The notes under the pieces: generated by a model | What the model saw: only the letters and a program-made list of their open reading frames with translations | Told to the model about the DNA's origin: nothing | Databases searched by the model: none | Position numbers and translations under genes: made by a program | In this document: positions 57,361 to 64,000 of the stretch, piece by piece | How positions within the stretch are numbered: the first letter of the stretch is position 1 | Layout: each line of letters begins with the position of its first letter | NCBI RefSeq assembly: GCF_014655955.1 | Contig: NZ_BNBO01000003.1 | Location: 62,001-126,000 of the forward strand | Direction: 5' to 3' | Origin: Kitasatospora indigofera | GTDB lineage: Bacteria > Actinomycetota > Actinomycetes > Streptomycetales > Streptomycetaceae | DNA: 64,000 nucleotides

Positions 57361-57541
57361 GACCGCCCCCAACTCCGCCCGATTCGAACGAGTTTCACGA
57401 TAGCGGTGGGGGCGGCCCGGCGGGCGGCGGACGGGTCGCGACCCGCCGCCCGGCCGGATGCGCCCGGCCGGCCGCACCGGCCCCGCGCACCCGTCCGTCG
57501 CCCCCGTCCGCCGGGCCTCGCGCCCGGGCCTCGCACCCGCC

Positions 57542-58528
57542 CTAGGGGGCGACCTTGGGCAGCCCGGGCGGGTTGATCTCGGAGGCCTTCACGCCCTCGT
57601 TGTCCAGGCCCCAGCGCTTCAGCGCCTGCCCGTAGGTACCGTTCTTGATGATCTCGTCCAGGGCCTGGTTGAGGGCCTTCACCAGCCCGTTGTCCTTCTT
57701 GGTGGTCGCCGCGATCTTGCCGAGGACGTCGGCGCCGCCACCCGAGTAGGTGCCGATCACCTCGGTCTCGCCGGTCTGGACGGCGTGGAAGGCCGCGGTC
57801 GGGTTGGGGCCGAGGTAGGCGTCGATCCGGCCGGAGGACAGCGCCAGGTAGTAGTCGGTGGAGTTCTGGTAGTACTTGATGTCCACCGGCTTGAGACCGG
57901 CCTTGACGTTCTCCTCGTTCCAGGAGACCAGCAGCTTCTCCTGGTTGGTGCCGGAGGTGACGGCGATGGTGTGGCCGGCCACGTCCTTGGGCCCGGTGAC
58001 CTTCCAGCTGCCGCCCTTCTTGGCCTCGAAGCCGAGGATGTCCAGCCGGTAGGTGGCGAAGTCGTACTTCTCCTTGCGCGCCTCGGTGACGGTGATGTTG
58101 CTGAACCCGACGTCGTACTTGCCGCTGTCCAGGCCGACGAAGATGTTCTCCCAGGAGACGGGGCTGAACTCGACCTTCAGGCCGAGCACGTTGCCGACCA
58201 GGGAGGCGACGTCCGGCTCGACGCCGATGACGGTCTTGTCGTCGTTGGCGTAGAAGGCCAGCGGCGGCACGGTGACCAGCGATTCGACGACCGACAGGGT
58301 GCCCTTCTTTCTGATCTCCTCCGGGACGAGCGCCGCGATGGCGTCCACCTTCGGCGTGGTGACCCGGTTCTGCTCCGGCGTGAGGTTCACCGAGACGCCG
58401 TTCGGGGCGGCCGTCCCCTTGGGCGCGGCGAGGTCGGCGGCCGCGCCCGGGGAACTGCCGCAGGCGGACAGGGTGAGGAGGGCGGCGAGCGGGGCGGCGG
58501 CCAACAGGGCGCGGCGGGGCAGGGACAT
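57542..58528 (-). CDS. ABC transporter solute-binding lipoprotein (polar amino acid type)
   Basis: A 328-residue periplasmic-binding-protein homologue with the signal MSLPRRALLAAAPLAALLTL and lipobox LSAC (lipid anchor at the Cys). The SBP_bac_3 fold shows in KGTLSVVESLVTVPPLAFYA, PDVASLVGNVLGLKVEF, VGLDSGKYDVGFSNITVT and SGRIDAYLGPN. Ligand is probably an amino acid or a sulfur-containing relative. It is last in the operon, 197 bp after the ATPase gene; the gap holds a 15-bp tandem duplication at 58686-58715. Confidence 0.92.
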   Translation of the reverse strand: MSLPRRALLAAAPLAALLTLSACGSSPGAAADLAAPKGTAAPNGVSVNLTPEQNRVTTPKVDAIAALVPEEIRKKGTLSVVESLVTVPPLAFYANDDKTVIGVEPDVASLVGNVLGLKVEFSPVSWENIFVGLDSGKYDVGFSNITVTEARKEKYDFATYRLDILGFEAKKGGSWKVTGPKDVAGHTIAVTSGTNQEKLLVSWNEENVKAGLKPVDIKYYQNSTDYYLALSSGRIDAYLGPNPTAAFHAVQTGETEVIGTYSGGGADVLGKIAATTKKDNGLVKALNQALDEIIKNGTYGQALKRWGLDNEGVKASEINPPGLPKVAP

Positions 58529-58725
58529 GGCGGAACTCCTTACGAGGGCAGGGTTTTCGGGGCCCGGGGCGGGCCGGGTCCTGGCGGCGCGGTCGGGGGA
58601 GGTCCGGGGCCGGTCCGGCCGGCCCCGGGCAGGGCCGGCCGGACGAAGGGCCGACGGACCGGGATCCAGCGGGCCAGGACCTGCGGGAGCAGGGCCGGAG
58701 GGAGCAGGGCCGGAGGGGCCGGGGC

Positions 58726-59502
58726 CTACAGGACCTTGGAGAGGAAGGCGCGGGTGCGCTCGTGCTGCGGGTCGTCCAGCACCGCGGCGGGCGGGCCCTG
58801 CTCGACGACCAGCCCGCCGTCCATGAAGACCACCGTGTCGGCCACCTCGCGGGCGAAGCCGATCTCGTGCGTCACCACGATCATGGTGGTGCCGGTGCGC
58901 GCCAGGTCCTTGATCACGTCGAGCACCTCGCCGACCAGCTCCGGGTCGAGCGCCGAGGTCGGCTCGTCGAACAGCAGCACCTTGGGCTCCAGCGCGAGCG
59001 CCCGGGCGATCGCCACCCGCTGCTGCTGCCCCCCGGACAGCTGGCGCGGGTAGGCGTCCGCCTTGTCCGACAGGCCCACCCGGGCGAGCAGCGCCAGCGC
59101 GGCCCGGCGGGCCTCGGCCTTCGGCTGCCGCAGCGCGCTCACCGGCGCCTCGACGATGTTCTCCAGCACCGTCAGGTGCGGGAAGAGGTTGAAGTTCTGG
59201 AACACGAAGCCGATGCCGGTGCGCTGGCGCAGCACCTCGCGTTCCTTCAACTCGTGCAGCTTGCCGCCCGAGCGCCGGTAGCCGATCAGCTCCCCGTCGA
59301 TCGCCACGAAGCCGCGGTCGACCTTCTCCAGGTGGTTGATGGCGCGCAGCAGGGTGGACTTGCCCGAGCCGGACGGCCCGAGCACCACCGTCACCGAGCC
59401 GGCCGGGACGACCAGGTCGACGCCGCGCAGCACCTCCAGGGCGCCGAAGCGCTTGTGCACGCCCCGGACCTGCACCATGGCGTCGCTGGTGGTCGTGGTC
59501 AT
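58726..59502 (-). CDS. ABC transporter ATP-binding protein (GlnQ/ArtP type)
   Basis: A 258-residue ATPase subunit. Walker A VLGPSGSGKSTLLRAI, Q-loop GFVFQNFNLFPHLTVLENI, signature QLSGGQQQRVAIARALA, Walker B KVLLFDEPTSALDPE and the H-loop VTHEIGFARE. This is the polar amino acid uptake subfamily. Its ATG overlaps the permease stop (ATGA). Confidence 0.96.
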   Translation of the reverse strand: MTTTTSDAMVQVRGVHKRFGALEVLRGVDLVVPAGSVTVVLGPSGSGKSTLLRAINHLEKVDRGFVAIDGELIGYRRSGGKLHELKEREVLRQRTGIGFVFQNFNLFPHLTVLENIVEAPVSALRQPKAEARRAALALLARVGLSDKADAYPRQLSGGQQQRVAIARALALEPKVLLFDEPTSALDPELVGEVLDVIKDLARTGTTMIVVTHEIGFAREVADTVVFMDGGLVVEQGPPAAVLDDPQHERTRAFLSKVL

Positions 59503-60665
59503 GAGCGGCCTCCGAGGGACGGCGCGGGGCGGCCGGCCGGCGGGGTGCGCCGGGTGGCCTGGATGTTCCGGACGAAGCCGCGGGCCCGCTGCAGCGGGGT
59601 GGGCGGCGGGGTGCGCTGCGCGCCCCGGGCGAAGTAGCGCTCGACGTAGTACTGGCCGATCGAGAGCAGCGTGGTCAGCAGGATGTACCAGACGGTGGCG
59701 ACCATCAGCAGCGGCACCACCCGGCCGGTGCGGCCGTAGATCACCTGGACCTGGTAGAAGAGTTCGCCGATCGCCATCACGTAGACGATCGAGGTGCCCT
59801 TGAACAGCGAGATGACCTCGTTGGCGGCGGCCGGCAGGATCCCCCGCATGGCCTGCGGCAGGACGATCCGCCAGGCCTGCCGGAACCGGGGGATGCCCAG
59901 CGCGGAGGCGGCCTCCAGCTGGCCCCCGTCGACGGCGATGATGCCGCCGCGGATGATCTCGGCGGCGTACGCGGCCTGGTGCAGGGCGAGGCCGAGCACG
60001 GCGGCGCCCATCGCGCCGAGAACGCCGATGGTGTCGAAGGACCACACGGTCGGCCCGAACGGGATGCCCACCCCGAGGCGCTTGTAGAGGTAGGAGAGGT
60101 TGAACCAGAACACCAGCTGGACGATCAGCGGGATGGACCGGAAGGCCCAGATGTACGCCCAGCCGATGGTCTGCAGGATCGGGCTGCGGGAGAGCCGCAG
60201 GGCGGCCACCCCCGCACCCAGCAGGAAGCCCAGGGCCGTTCCGTAGAAGGTCAGTTGGAGGGTGATCCAGACGGAGCGCAGGATCGTGGTGGTGCTGAAG
60301 AAGGCCCGGAAGGTGGGCCAGTCCCAGCCGGGGTTGGTGGCCAGGCCGTGGACGAACTGGGCCAGCACGACGAGGGCGAGGACGCCGGCCGCCCAGCGCC
60401 AGGGGTGGCGGGCCGGGACGATCCGCAGGTTCTCCGGGTCGTCCGGCGACCCGGCGGGCTTCTCCTCGCGTTCGAGGACGGCCGTTGCGGGCGGCTCCTT
60501 GCGGACGAGGACGGGCGCGGCGCCGGCCCCGGCGGCGTCGATGTGCTCCGCGGCGGGCCCGGGGCCGGCCGCGGTGACGGGTTCTGCGGGCGTGCCGGGC
60601 TCCGCGGGCGTACCCGGGTCCCCGGTTCTCCCGGTGCCGGACGCGGTGCCGGTGGTGGCGGTCAT
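59499..60665 (-). CDS. ABC transporter permease (His/Glu/Gln/Arg type) with long N-terminal extension
   Basis: A 388-residue permease. The first 95 residues are Thr/Gly/Pro/Ala/Glu-rich and cytosolic, then one extra helix (WAAGVLALVVLAQFVHGL) precedes the conserved permease domain. The EAA loop is QLEAASALGIPRFRQAWRI. ATG 60665 has GGAGGAAT upstream; a GTG 27 nt earlier would overlap that site. The gene is coupled to the ATPase gene. Confidence 0.93.
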   Translation of the reverse strand: MTATTGTASGTGRTGDPGTPAEPGTPAEPVTAAGPGPAAEHIDAAGAGAAPVLVRKEPPATAVLEREEKPAGSPDDPENLRIVPARHPWRWAAGVLALVVLAQFVHGLATNPGWDWPTFRAFFSTTTILRSVWITLQLTFYGTALGFLLGAGVAALRLSRSPILQTIGWAYIWAFRSIPLIVQLVFWFNLSYLYKRLGVGIPFGPTVWSFDTIGVLGAMGAAVLGLALHQAAYAAEIIRGGIIAVDGGQLEAASALGIPRFRQAWRIVLPQAMRGILPAAANEVISLFKGTSIVYVMAIGELFYQVQVIYGRTGRVVPLLMVATVWYILLTTLLSIGQYYVERYFARGAQRTPPPTPLQRARGFVRNIQATRRTPPAGRPAPSLGGRS

Positions 60666-60696
60666 GGGGGGATTCCTCCGAAGCGCTGACACGGGA

Positions 60697-61644
60697 TCAC
60701 GGGTGCTCGGGCGGGCTGATCAGGGATTCCTTGATCGCGGAGTCGGCGACCCCCCACTTCTTCAGGATCCGGTCGTAGGTGCCGTCCTTGATCAGCTGGT
60801 TGACCGCGCCCTGGAAGGCGGGCGTCAGCGCGGAGCCCTTCTTGAAGGCGAACCCGACGTCCAGCCGGTGGAACTCGCCGAGGAACTTCGTCCCGGCGCT
60901 CTCCTGGGCGGCCTGGTACCGCAGGCCGTTGATGGTCGACATCACGATGTCGATCCGGCCCTGCTGCAGGCCGGTGAGGATGGCGCCGTTGTCGGAGAAG
61001 GCCTTCACCTCGTACGGCTTCTTGCCCGCGTCGGCGCAGACGTTCTTCTTGCTGTTGAGCGTGGTCTCGAAGGTGGTGCCGGCCCCGACCCCGACGGTCA
61101 GCCCGCAGAGCTGGCCGACCTCGGTCACCGCCTGGACGGTGGTGTTGTCCTTCTTGACCGCGAAGCCCTGGCCGTCGTCGATGTAGGTGACGAAGTCGAT
61201 GGTCTTCAGCCGGGCCGTGGTGACGCCGAAGTTGCCGGTGCCGAAGTCGTACTTGCCGCTGTCCAGGGCGGGCAGGATGGTCTCGAACTTCGCGTCCTCG
61301 CGCTCGACCGCGACCCCGAGCACCTTGCCGACGGCGTCGGTGAAGTCGATGTCGATGCCGGCCGGCTTCTTGGTCGCCTGGTCCGGGTAGTACGCGGTCG
61401 GCGGGGTGCCGATCGCGCTGCCGACCTTGACGGTGCCCGCCTTGCGGATCTCCTCCGGCAGCAGCGCGGCGATGCTGTCGACCTTGGCCACCGCGGACAC
61501 GACGTCCTGGTCGGGCGCGATCCCGGCGGCGGCGGCGGCCGGCTTCGCCGGGGCGGCCGGGTCGGAGCCGCAGGCGCTCAGGGCCAGCACCGGGAGCAGG
61601 GCGGTGGCGGCGAGCAGGCCGCGTCGGCGGTTGGTGGCTCTCAC
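60697..61644 (-). CDS. ABC transporter solute-binding lipoprotein (second copy)
   Basis: A 315-residue lipoprotein with Arg-rich signal MRATNRRRGLLAATALLPVL and lipobox LSAC. SBP_bac_3 features: GTVKVGSAIGTPPTAYYP, PAGIDIDFTDAVGKVLGV, LDSGKYDFGTGNFGVTTARL and QQGRIDIVMSTING. Two Cys (CGLTVG and VCADAG) could form a disulfide. It resembles the other binding protein in overall layout but differs in the pocket segments, so the two may supply different ligands to one permease. The start is GTG 61644. Confidence 0.92.
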   Translation of the reverse strand: MRATNRRRGLLAATALLPVLALSACGSDPAAPAKPAAAAAGIAPDQDVVSAVAKVDSIAALLPEEIRKAGTVKVGSAIGTPPTAYYPDQATKKPAGIDIDFTDAVGKVLGVAVEREDAKFETILPALDSGKYDFGTGNFGVTTARLKTIDFVTYIDDGQGFAVKKDNTTVQAVTEVGQLCGLTVGVGAGTTFETTLNSKKNVCADAGKKPYEVKAFSDNGAILTGLQQGRIDIVMSTINGLRYQAAQESAGTKFLGEFHRLDVGFAFKKGSALTPAFQGAVNQLIKDGTYDRILKKWGVADSAIKESLISPPEHP

Positions 61645-61834
61645 AGGGATGGCGCCTTTCGGTGAAGTCCGGAGATCAGGAGGTCAGTCGGGCGGTAAGT
61701 CGGGCGGGCGGTCGGGCTGGTGTCCGGGCAGCGGGAGTCCGGGCAGGGGGCCGGGGAGGTACGGCGGAGCGGGTGCGCGGGTTCCCGGGCCGGCGGTCGG
61801 GGCCGGCGGCGGCCCGGGCCGCCGGCCGCGGCTC

Positions 61835-63001
61835 TCATGCCTGGACCGCGATCAGCTGGTGCCGGTCCCGCTCGGCCCGCTCCAGCCGGGCGGCCTTCTC
61901 CGCATCGCGCTTGGCCACCTCCTCGCGGACGATCGGGATGACGTACCGGCCGAAGTCGACGGCGTCGTCGAGCAGGGCGTAGCCGCGCGCGGAGAGGATG
62001 TCCACGCCCAGGTCGTAGTAGTCGAGCAGGGCCTGCGCGACCGTCTCCGGGGTGCCGACCAGCGCGTTGGAGTTGCCCGCCCCGCCGGTAGCGGCGGCGG
62101 TCGGCGTCCACAGGGCGCGGTCGTAGCGCTCGCCGGCCTCGGCGATCGCGAGCAGCCGCTGGGAGCCGGTGTTCTCCGGTGCCGGGGCGCTGCCGGGGGC
62201 GCCGGCCGGCTGCCGGCGGGCGAACGCGCCGGAGCGCCGGCGCTCCTGGATGGCGTCGACCGTCCGGTAGGCCTTCTCCCAGGCCAGCTCCTCGGTCGGC
62301 GCGATGATCGGCCGGAAGGCGACCTGGATCCGCGGCAGGTCGGTGCGCCCGGCGGCGCGGGCGGCGGCCCGCACCGTCTCGATCTGCTCGGCGGTCTGCG
62401 CCAGCGGCTCGCCCCAGAGGCAGTAGATGTCCGCCTCGGCCCCGCCGGCCGCGTAGGCGGCGGGCGAGCTGCCGCCGAAGGAGACGCCCGGGCGCGGCGA
62501 CTGGACGGGGAAGACGTCGGAGACGAAGTCGTTGAAGCGGTAGTACTCGCCCTCGTGGTCGAAGGCCTCCTGGCTGGTCCAGGCCTGCTTGACGATCCGG
62601 ATGTACTCGCGGGTCCGGTCGTAGCGCTGGTCCTTGGTCAGGAAGTCGCCCTCGCGCTGCTGCTCGTGGTCGTTGCCGCCGGTGATGAAGTGCACGGTGA
62701 GCCGGCCGTCGCTGATCCGGTCGAGGGTGGCGAAGGTCTTGGCGGCGAAGGTCGGGTAGGAGACGTTCGGCCGGTGGGCGAGCAGGATCTGCAGCCGGTC
62801 GAGCCTCGCGGCGATGTACGCGGCGGCCGGCGCCGGGTCCGGGGCACCGGCGGCGTAGGCGAACAGGACGCGGTCCCAGCCGTTGTCCTCGTGGGCCCGG
62901 GCCAGGCGCAGGGTGTAGTCGCGGTCGAAGGCGGCGGTGGTCCGGGGCGTGGTCTCCGAACCGTCTCCGGTGGCGGCGATACCGAGGAATTCGACGGGCA
63001 T
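61835..63001 (-). CDS. SsuD-like LLM-class FMN-dependent monooxygenase
   Basis: A 388-residue luciferase-family enzyme of the alkanesulfonate/NtaA type. Typical segments: PVEFLGIAATGDGSE, GWDRVLFAYAAGAPDPAPAA, RPNVSYPTFAAKTFATLDRI, LTVHFITGGNDHEQQREGDF, YDRTREYIRIVKQAW, PGVSFGGSSPAAYAAGG and LLDYYDLGVDILSARGY. Such enzymes use FMNH2 and O2 to free sulfite from sulfonates. ATG 63001 has AAAGGTC upstream; the longer frame to 63061 is not conserved-looking. It heads the ABC operon and follows the Cys-containing leader peptide. Confidence 0.92.
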   Translation of the reverse strand: MPVEFLGIAATGDGSETTPRTTAAFDRDYTLRLARAHEDNGWDRVLFAYAAGAPDPAPAAAYIAARLDRLQILLAHRPNVSYPTFAAKTFATLDRISDGRLTVHFITGGNDHEQQREGDFLTKDQRYDRTREYIRIVKQAWTSQEAFDHEGEYYRFNDFVSDVFPVQSPRPGVSFGGSSPAAYAAGGAEADIYCLWGEPLAQTAEQIETVRAAARAAGRTDLPRIQVAFRPIIAPTEELAWEKAYRTVDAIQERRRSGAFARRQPAGAPGSAPAPENTGSQRLLAIAEAGERYDRALWTPTAAATGGAGNSNALVGTPETVAQALLDYYDLGVDILSARGYALLDDAVDFGRYVIPIVREEVAKRDAEKAARLERAERDRHQLIAVQA

Positions 63002-63439
63002 GGTGCTGACCTTTCGTTCTCTGCGGGGGTGGCCGCGGTGGGGCGGTGCGAACCCCAGCACCCATGGCGCGCAAGGAGGTTCGCGGACTGTGCGGACGGG
63101 TCCGGGGGCGGATCCGGGTACGACGGGGCACCGCGTGGCCGGGGCCGGCGACGCGTTGGGGCAGGCGGGAGCGGTCTGGCGGGAGCGGCGGGAGGACGGG
63201 AGCGGCCCAGGGCGCGGGCCCGGCTGGCGGGATGGCGGCTGTCGTGGGTGCGGCGGGGAGCGGGCGGGACGGCCTGCGGAAACGGCGGCAACGCGTGACG
63301 GGGGTGGGACTGGAGTGAGGAGGCGGCAGCGTGCGCCTTGTGAACCGTCGGCTACGGACGGCTTCCCGGCCCGCGTCGGGGCACCGAGGGAGGGGTCTCC
63401 GAAGAGAGAGAAGGGCCGGTCAGAGGGCCCGCTGCCGGG
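63002..63439. other. 438-bp leader region between the leader peptide and the monooxygenase gene
   Basis: No convincing ORF on either strand. The region is GC-rich and can form several hairpins, which would suit attenuation or Rho-dependent control, but I cannot point to one clear terminator/antiterminator pair. Confidence 0.4.
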
Positions 63440-63517
63440 TCAGCCGCAACACGCCGCGGACCACACCCGACCGAAGTCGATGTGGTCGCGGGTGACCAGG
63501 GGCTGCTCGGCGTACAT
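63440..63517 (-). CDS. Putative cysteine-responsive leader peptide
   Basis: A 25-codon ORF ending RDHIDFGRVWSAACCG before TGA. Short peptides with an R/D-H-I/V-D-x-x-R-V-x-S-A-x-C ending are common upstream of sulfur and ABC genes in actinobacteria and are annotated as putative leader peptides; Cys codons near the end allow ribosomes to sense charged tRNA-Cys. Here two Cys codons are adjacent (residues 23-24). ATG 63517 has no ribosome binding site and sits 6 nt after a -10-like box, so translation is probably leaderless. It lies 438 bp upstream of the monooxygenase-ABC operon, same strand. Confidence 0.75.
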   Translation of the reverse strand: MYAEQPLVTRDHIDFGRVWSAACCG

Positions 63518-63523
63518 GGGGCA

Positions 63524-63553
63524 AGTTGAGCAGTGAATGGTGGAGTTCGTCAA
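63524..63553 (-). promoter_or_regulatory. Promoter of the leader peptide/ABC operon
   Basis: Minus strand: TTGACG (63548-63553), an 18-bp spacer and TCAACT (63524-63529), 6 nt before the leader ATG. The good -35 box and the spacing support a leaderless start. Confidence 0.55.
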
Positions 63554-63705
63554 CCACCGTCCATTCCCCGCCTCCCGGCCGATCCGGGTCGCGCCGACGG
63601 CGGGACCCGGGCGGACCTCGGCCGGGGTCGCACTCGGAACGATCGCGATTCCTCCACAATCCGGCTTCCGGGTAAAGGTTCTGACGATGTGCCACGACAT
63701 TGCCC

Positions 63706-63736
63706 TTGACAGCGACCGATCGTGCACACGTACGAT
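63706..63736 (+). promoter_or_regulatory. Housekeeping-type promoter on the plus strand
   Basis: TTGACA (63706-63711), a 19-bp spacer and TACGAT (63731-63736) read toward the gene starting at 63843, leaving a leader of about 100 nt. The rest of the 325-bp gap between the leader peptide and this gene is non-coding. Confidence 0.55.
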
Positions 63737-63842
63737 CCATCCGGAGTGAGTGCACGCCGGCCGCGTTGAGGGACGCGGTACGCGCGACGGCAAGACGTGA
63801 CGACGCCCGCCTGCCCGCACCTCCCCGCCTGGAGCCCGCCTC

Positions 63843-64000
63843 ATGGCCACGCCGCAGGACGTCCTGCCCCCGTCCGGACCGCCCCCGCTCAGCAAGACCC
63901 CGGCCGCACCGCCGGCCCCGGACACCCGTCCCGCCGCCGCACCGGAGACGCCCGCCGGGGCTCCCGACGCCACGGCCGGCACCCCGGGCACCCCCGGCAC
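63843..64000 (+). CDS. N-terminal part of an unidentified protein, cut by the window edge
   Basis: Starts ATG 63843 (MATPQDVLPPSGPPPLSKTP) with a weak GGAG upstream. The 52 visible residues are Pro/Ala/Thr/Gly-rich low complexity and end in a T-P-G repeat, so no family can be named. It is divergent from the sulfur-type operon and may share its regulation. Confidence 0.5.
   Translation, partial: MATPQDVLPPSGPPPLSKTPAAPPAPDTRPAAAPETPAGAPDATAGTPGTPG

Noticed and set aside
63747..63770. Seven-codon ORF (GTG..TGA) in the leader of the last plus-strand gene
   Set aside because: Too short, has no ribosome binding site of note and lacks a telling codon run.

Overview
This is a very GC-rich actinobacterial chromosome segment. 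Its protein set and gene order match the conserved core of Streptomycetaceae chromosomes (Streptomyces/Kitasatospora type): SCO5389-family protein, NucS, STAS protein, 3-hydroxyacyl-CoA dehydrogenase, PduO, DUF2550, atpCDGAHFEBI, WecA, GlyA-like, LMW-PTP, Sua5, PrmC, PrfA, RpmE, LytR-CpsA-Psr, Rho, ThrB, ThrC, Hom, LysA, ArgS. No phage, insertion sequence or CRISPR array was seen.

Left part (1-11 kb): the end of a flavin oxidoreductase, the mismatch endonuclease gene nucS, a large membrane-anchored P-loop protein, a STAS protein, a dehydrogenase, a NarL-type two-component system, small membrane proteins, a PduO-type adenosyltransferase whose stop codon lies inside a 9-bp minisatellite, a decayed Uma2-family fragment and DUF2550. 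Middle (11-38 kb): the F1Fo ATP synthase operon on the minus strand, with strong hairpins after atpI and between atpD and atpC. It is followed by cell-wall and translation housekeeping genes, rho with a long leader, and the threonine/lysine genes with argS.

Right part (38-64 kb) is more variable: an orphan receiver protein, tRNA-Arg(CCG), a lipoprotein, a pyridoxamine-5'-phosphate-oxidase-like protein, a secreted trypsin-like protease, a PfkB kinase, an MFS exporter, a DUF885 metallopeptidase-like protein, a TetR regulator and a FAH-family hydrolase.

The most unusual locus is 48.7-56.0 kb. Five genes of the STM4015-STM4014-STM4013-STM4012-STM4011 families (repeat protein, ATP-grasp-like, sulfatase/alkaline-phosphatase fold, and two radical SAM proteins) run on the plus strand, the last four joined by 4-nt start/stop overlaps. 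A DUF6745 protein and a 108-residue protein lie divergently beside them. The families recur together in distant bacteria, but no product is known to me; the gene content suggests a small-molecule or peptide modification pathway.

The last block (57.5-63.5 kb, minus strand) is an ABC uptake system with two solute-binding lipoproteins and an SsuD-like FMN monooxygenase. It is preceded by a 25-codon ORF ending in a Cys-Cys-Gly motif, which looks like a cysteine-sensing leader peptide, so the block is probably a sulfur-scavenging operon. Several genes across the window have a TAnnnT box 7-8 nt before the start codon and no clear ribosome binding site, suggesting leaderless mRNAs.
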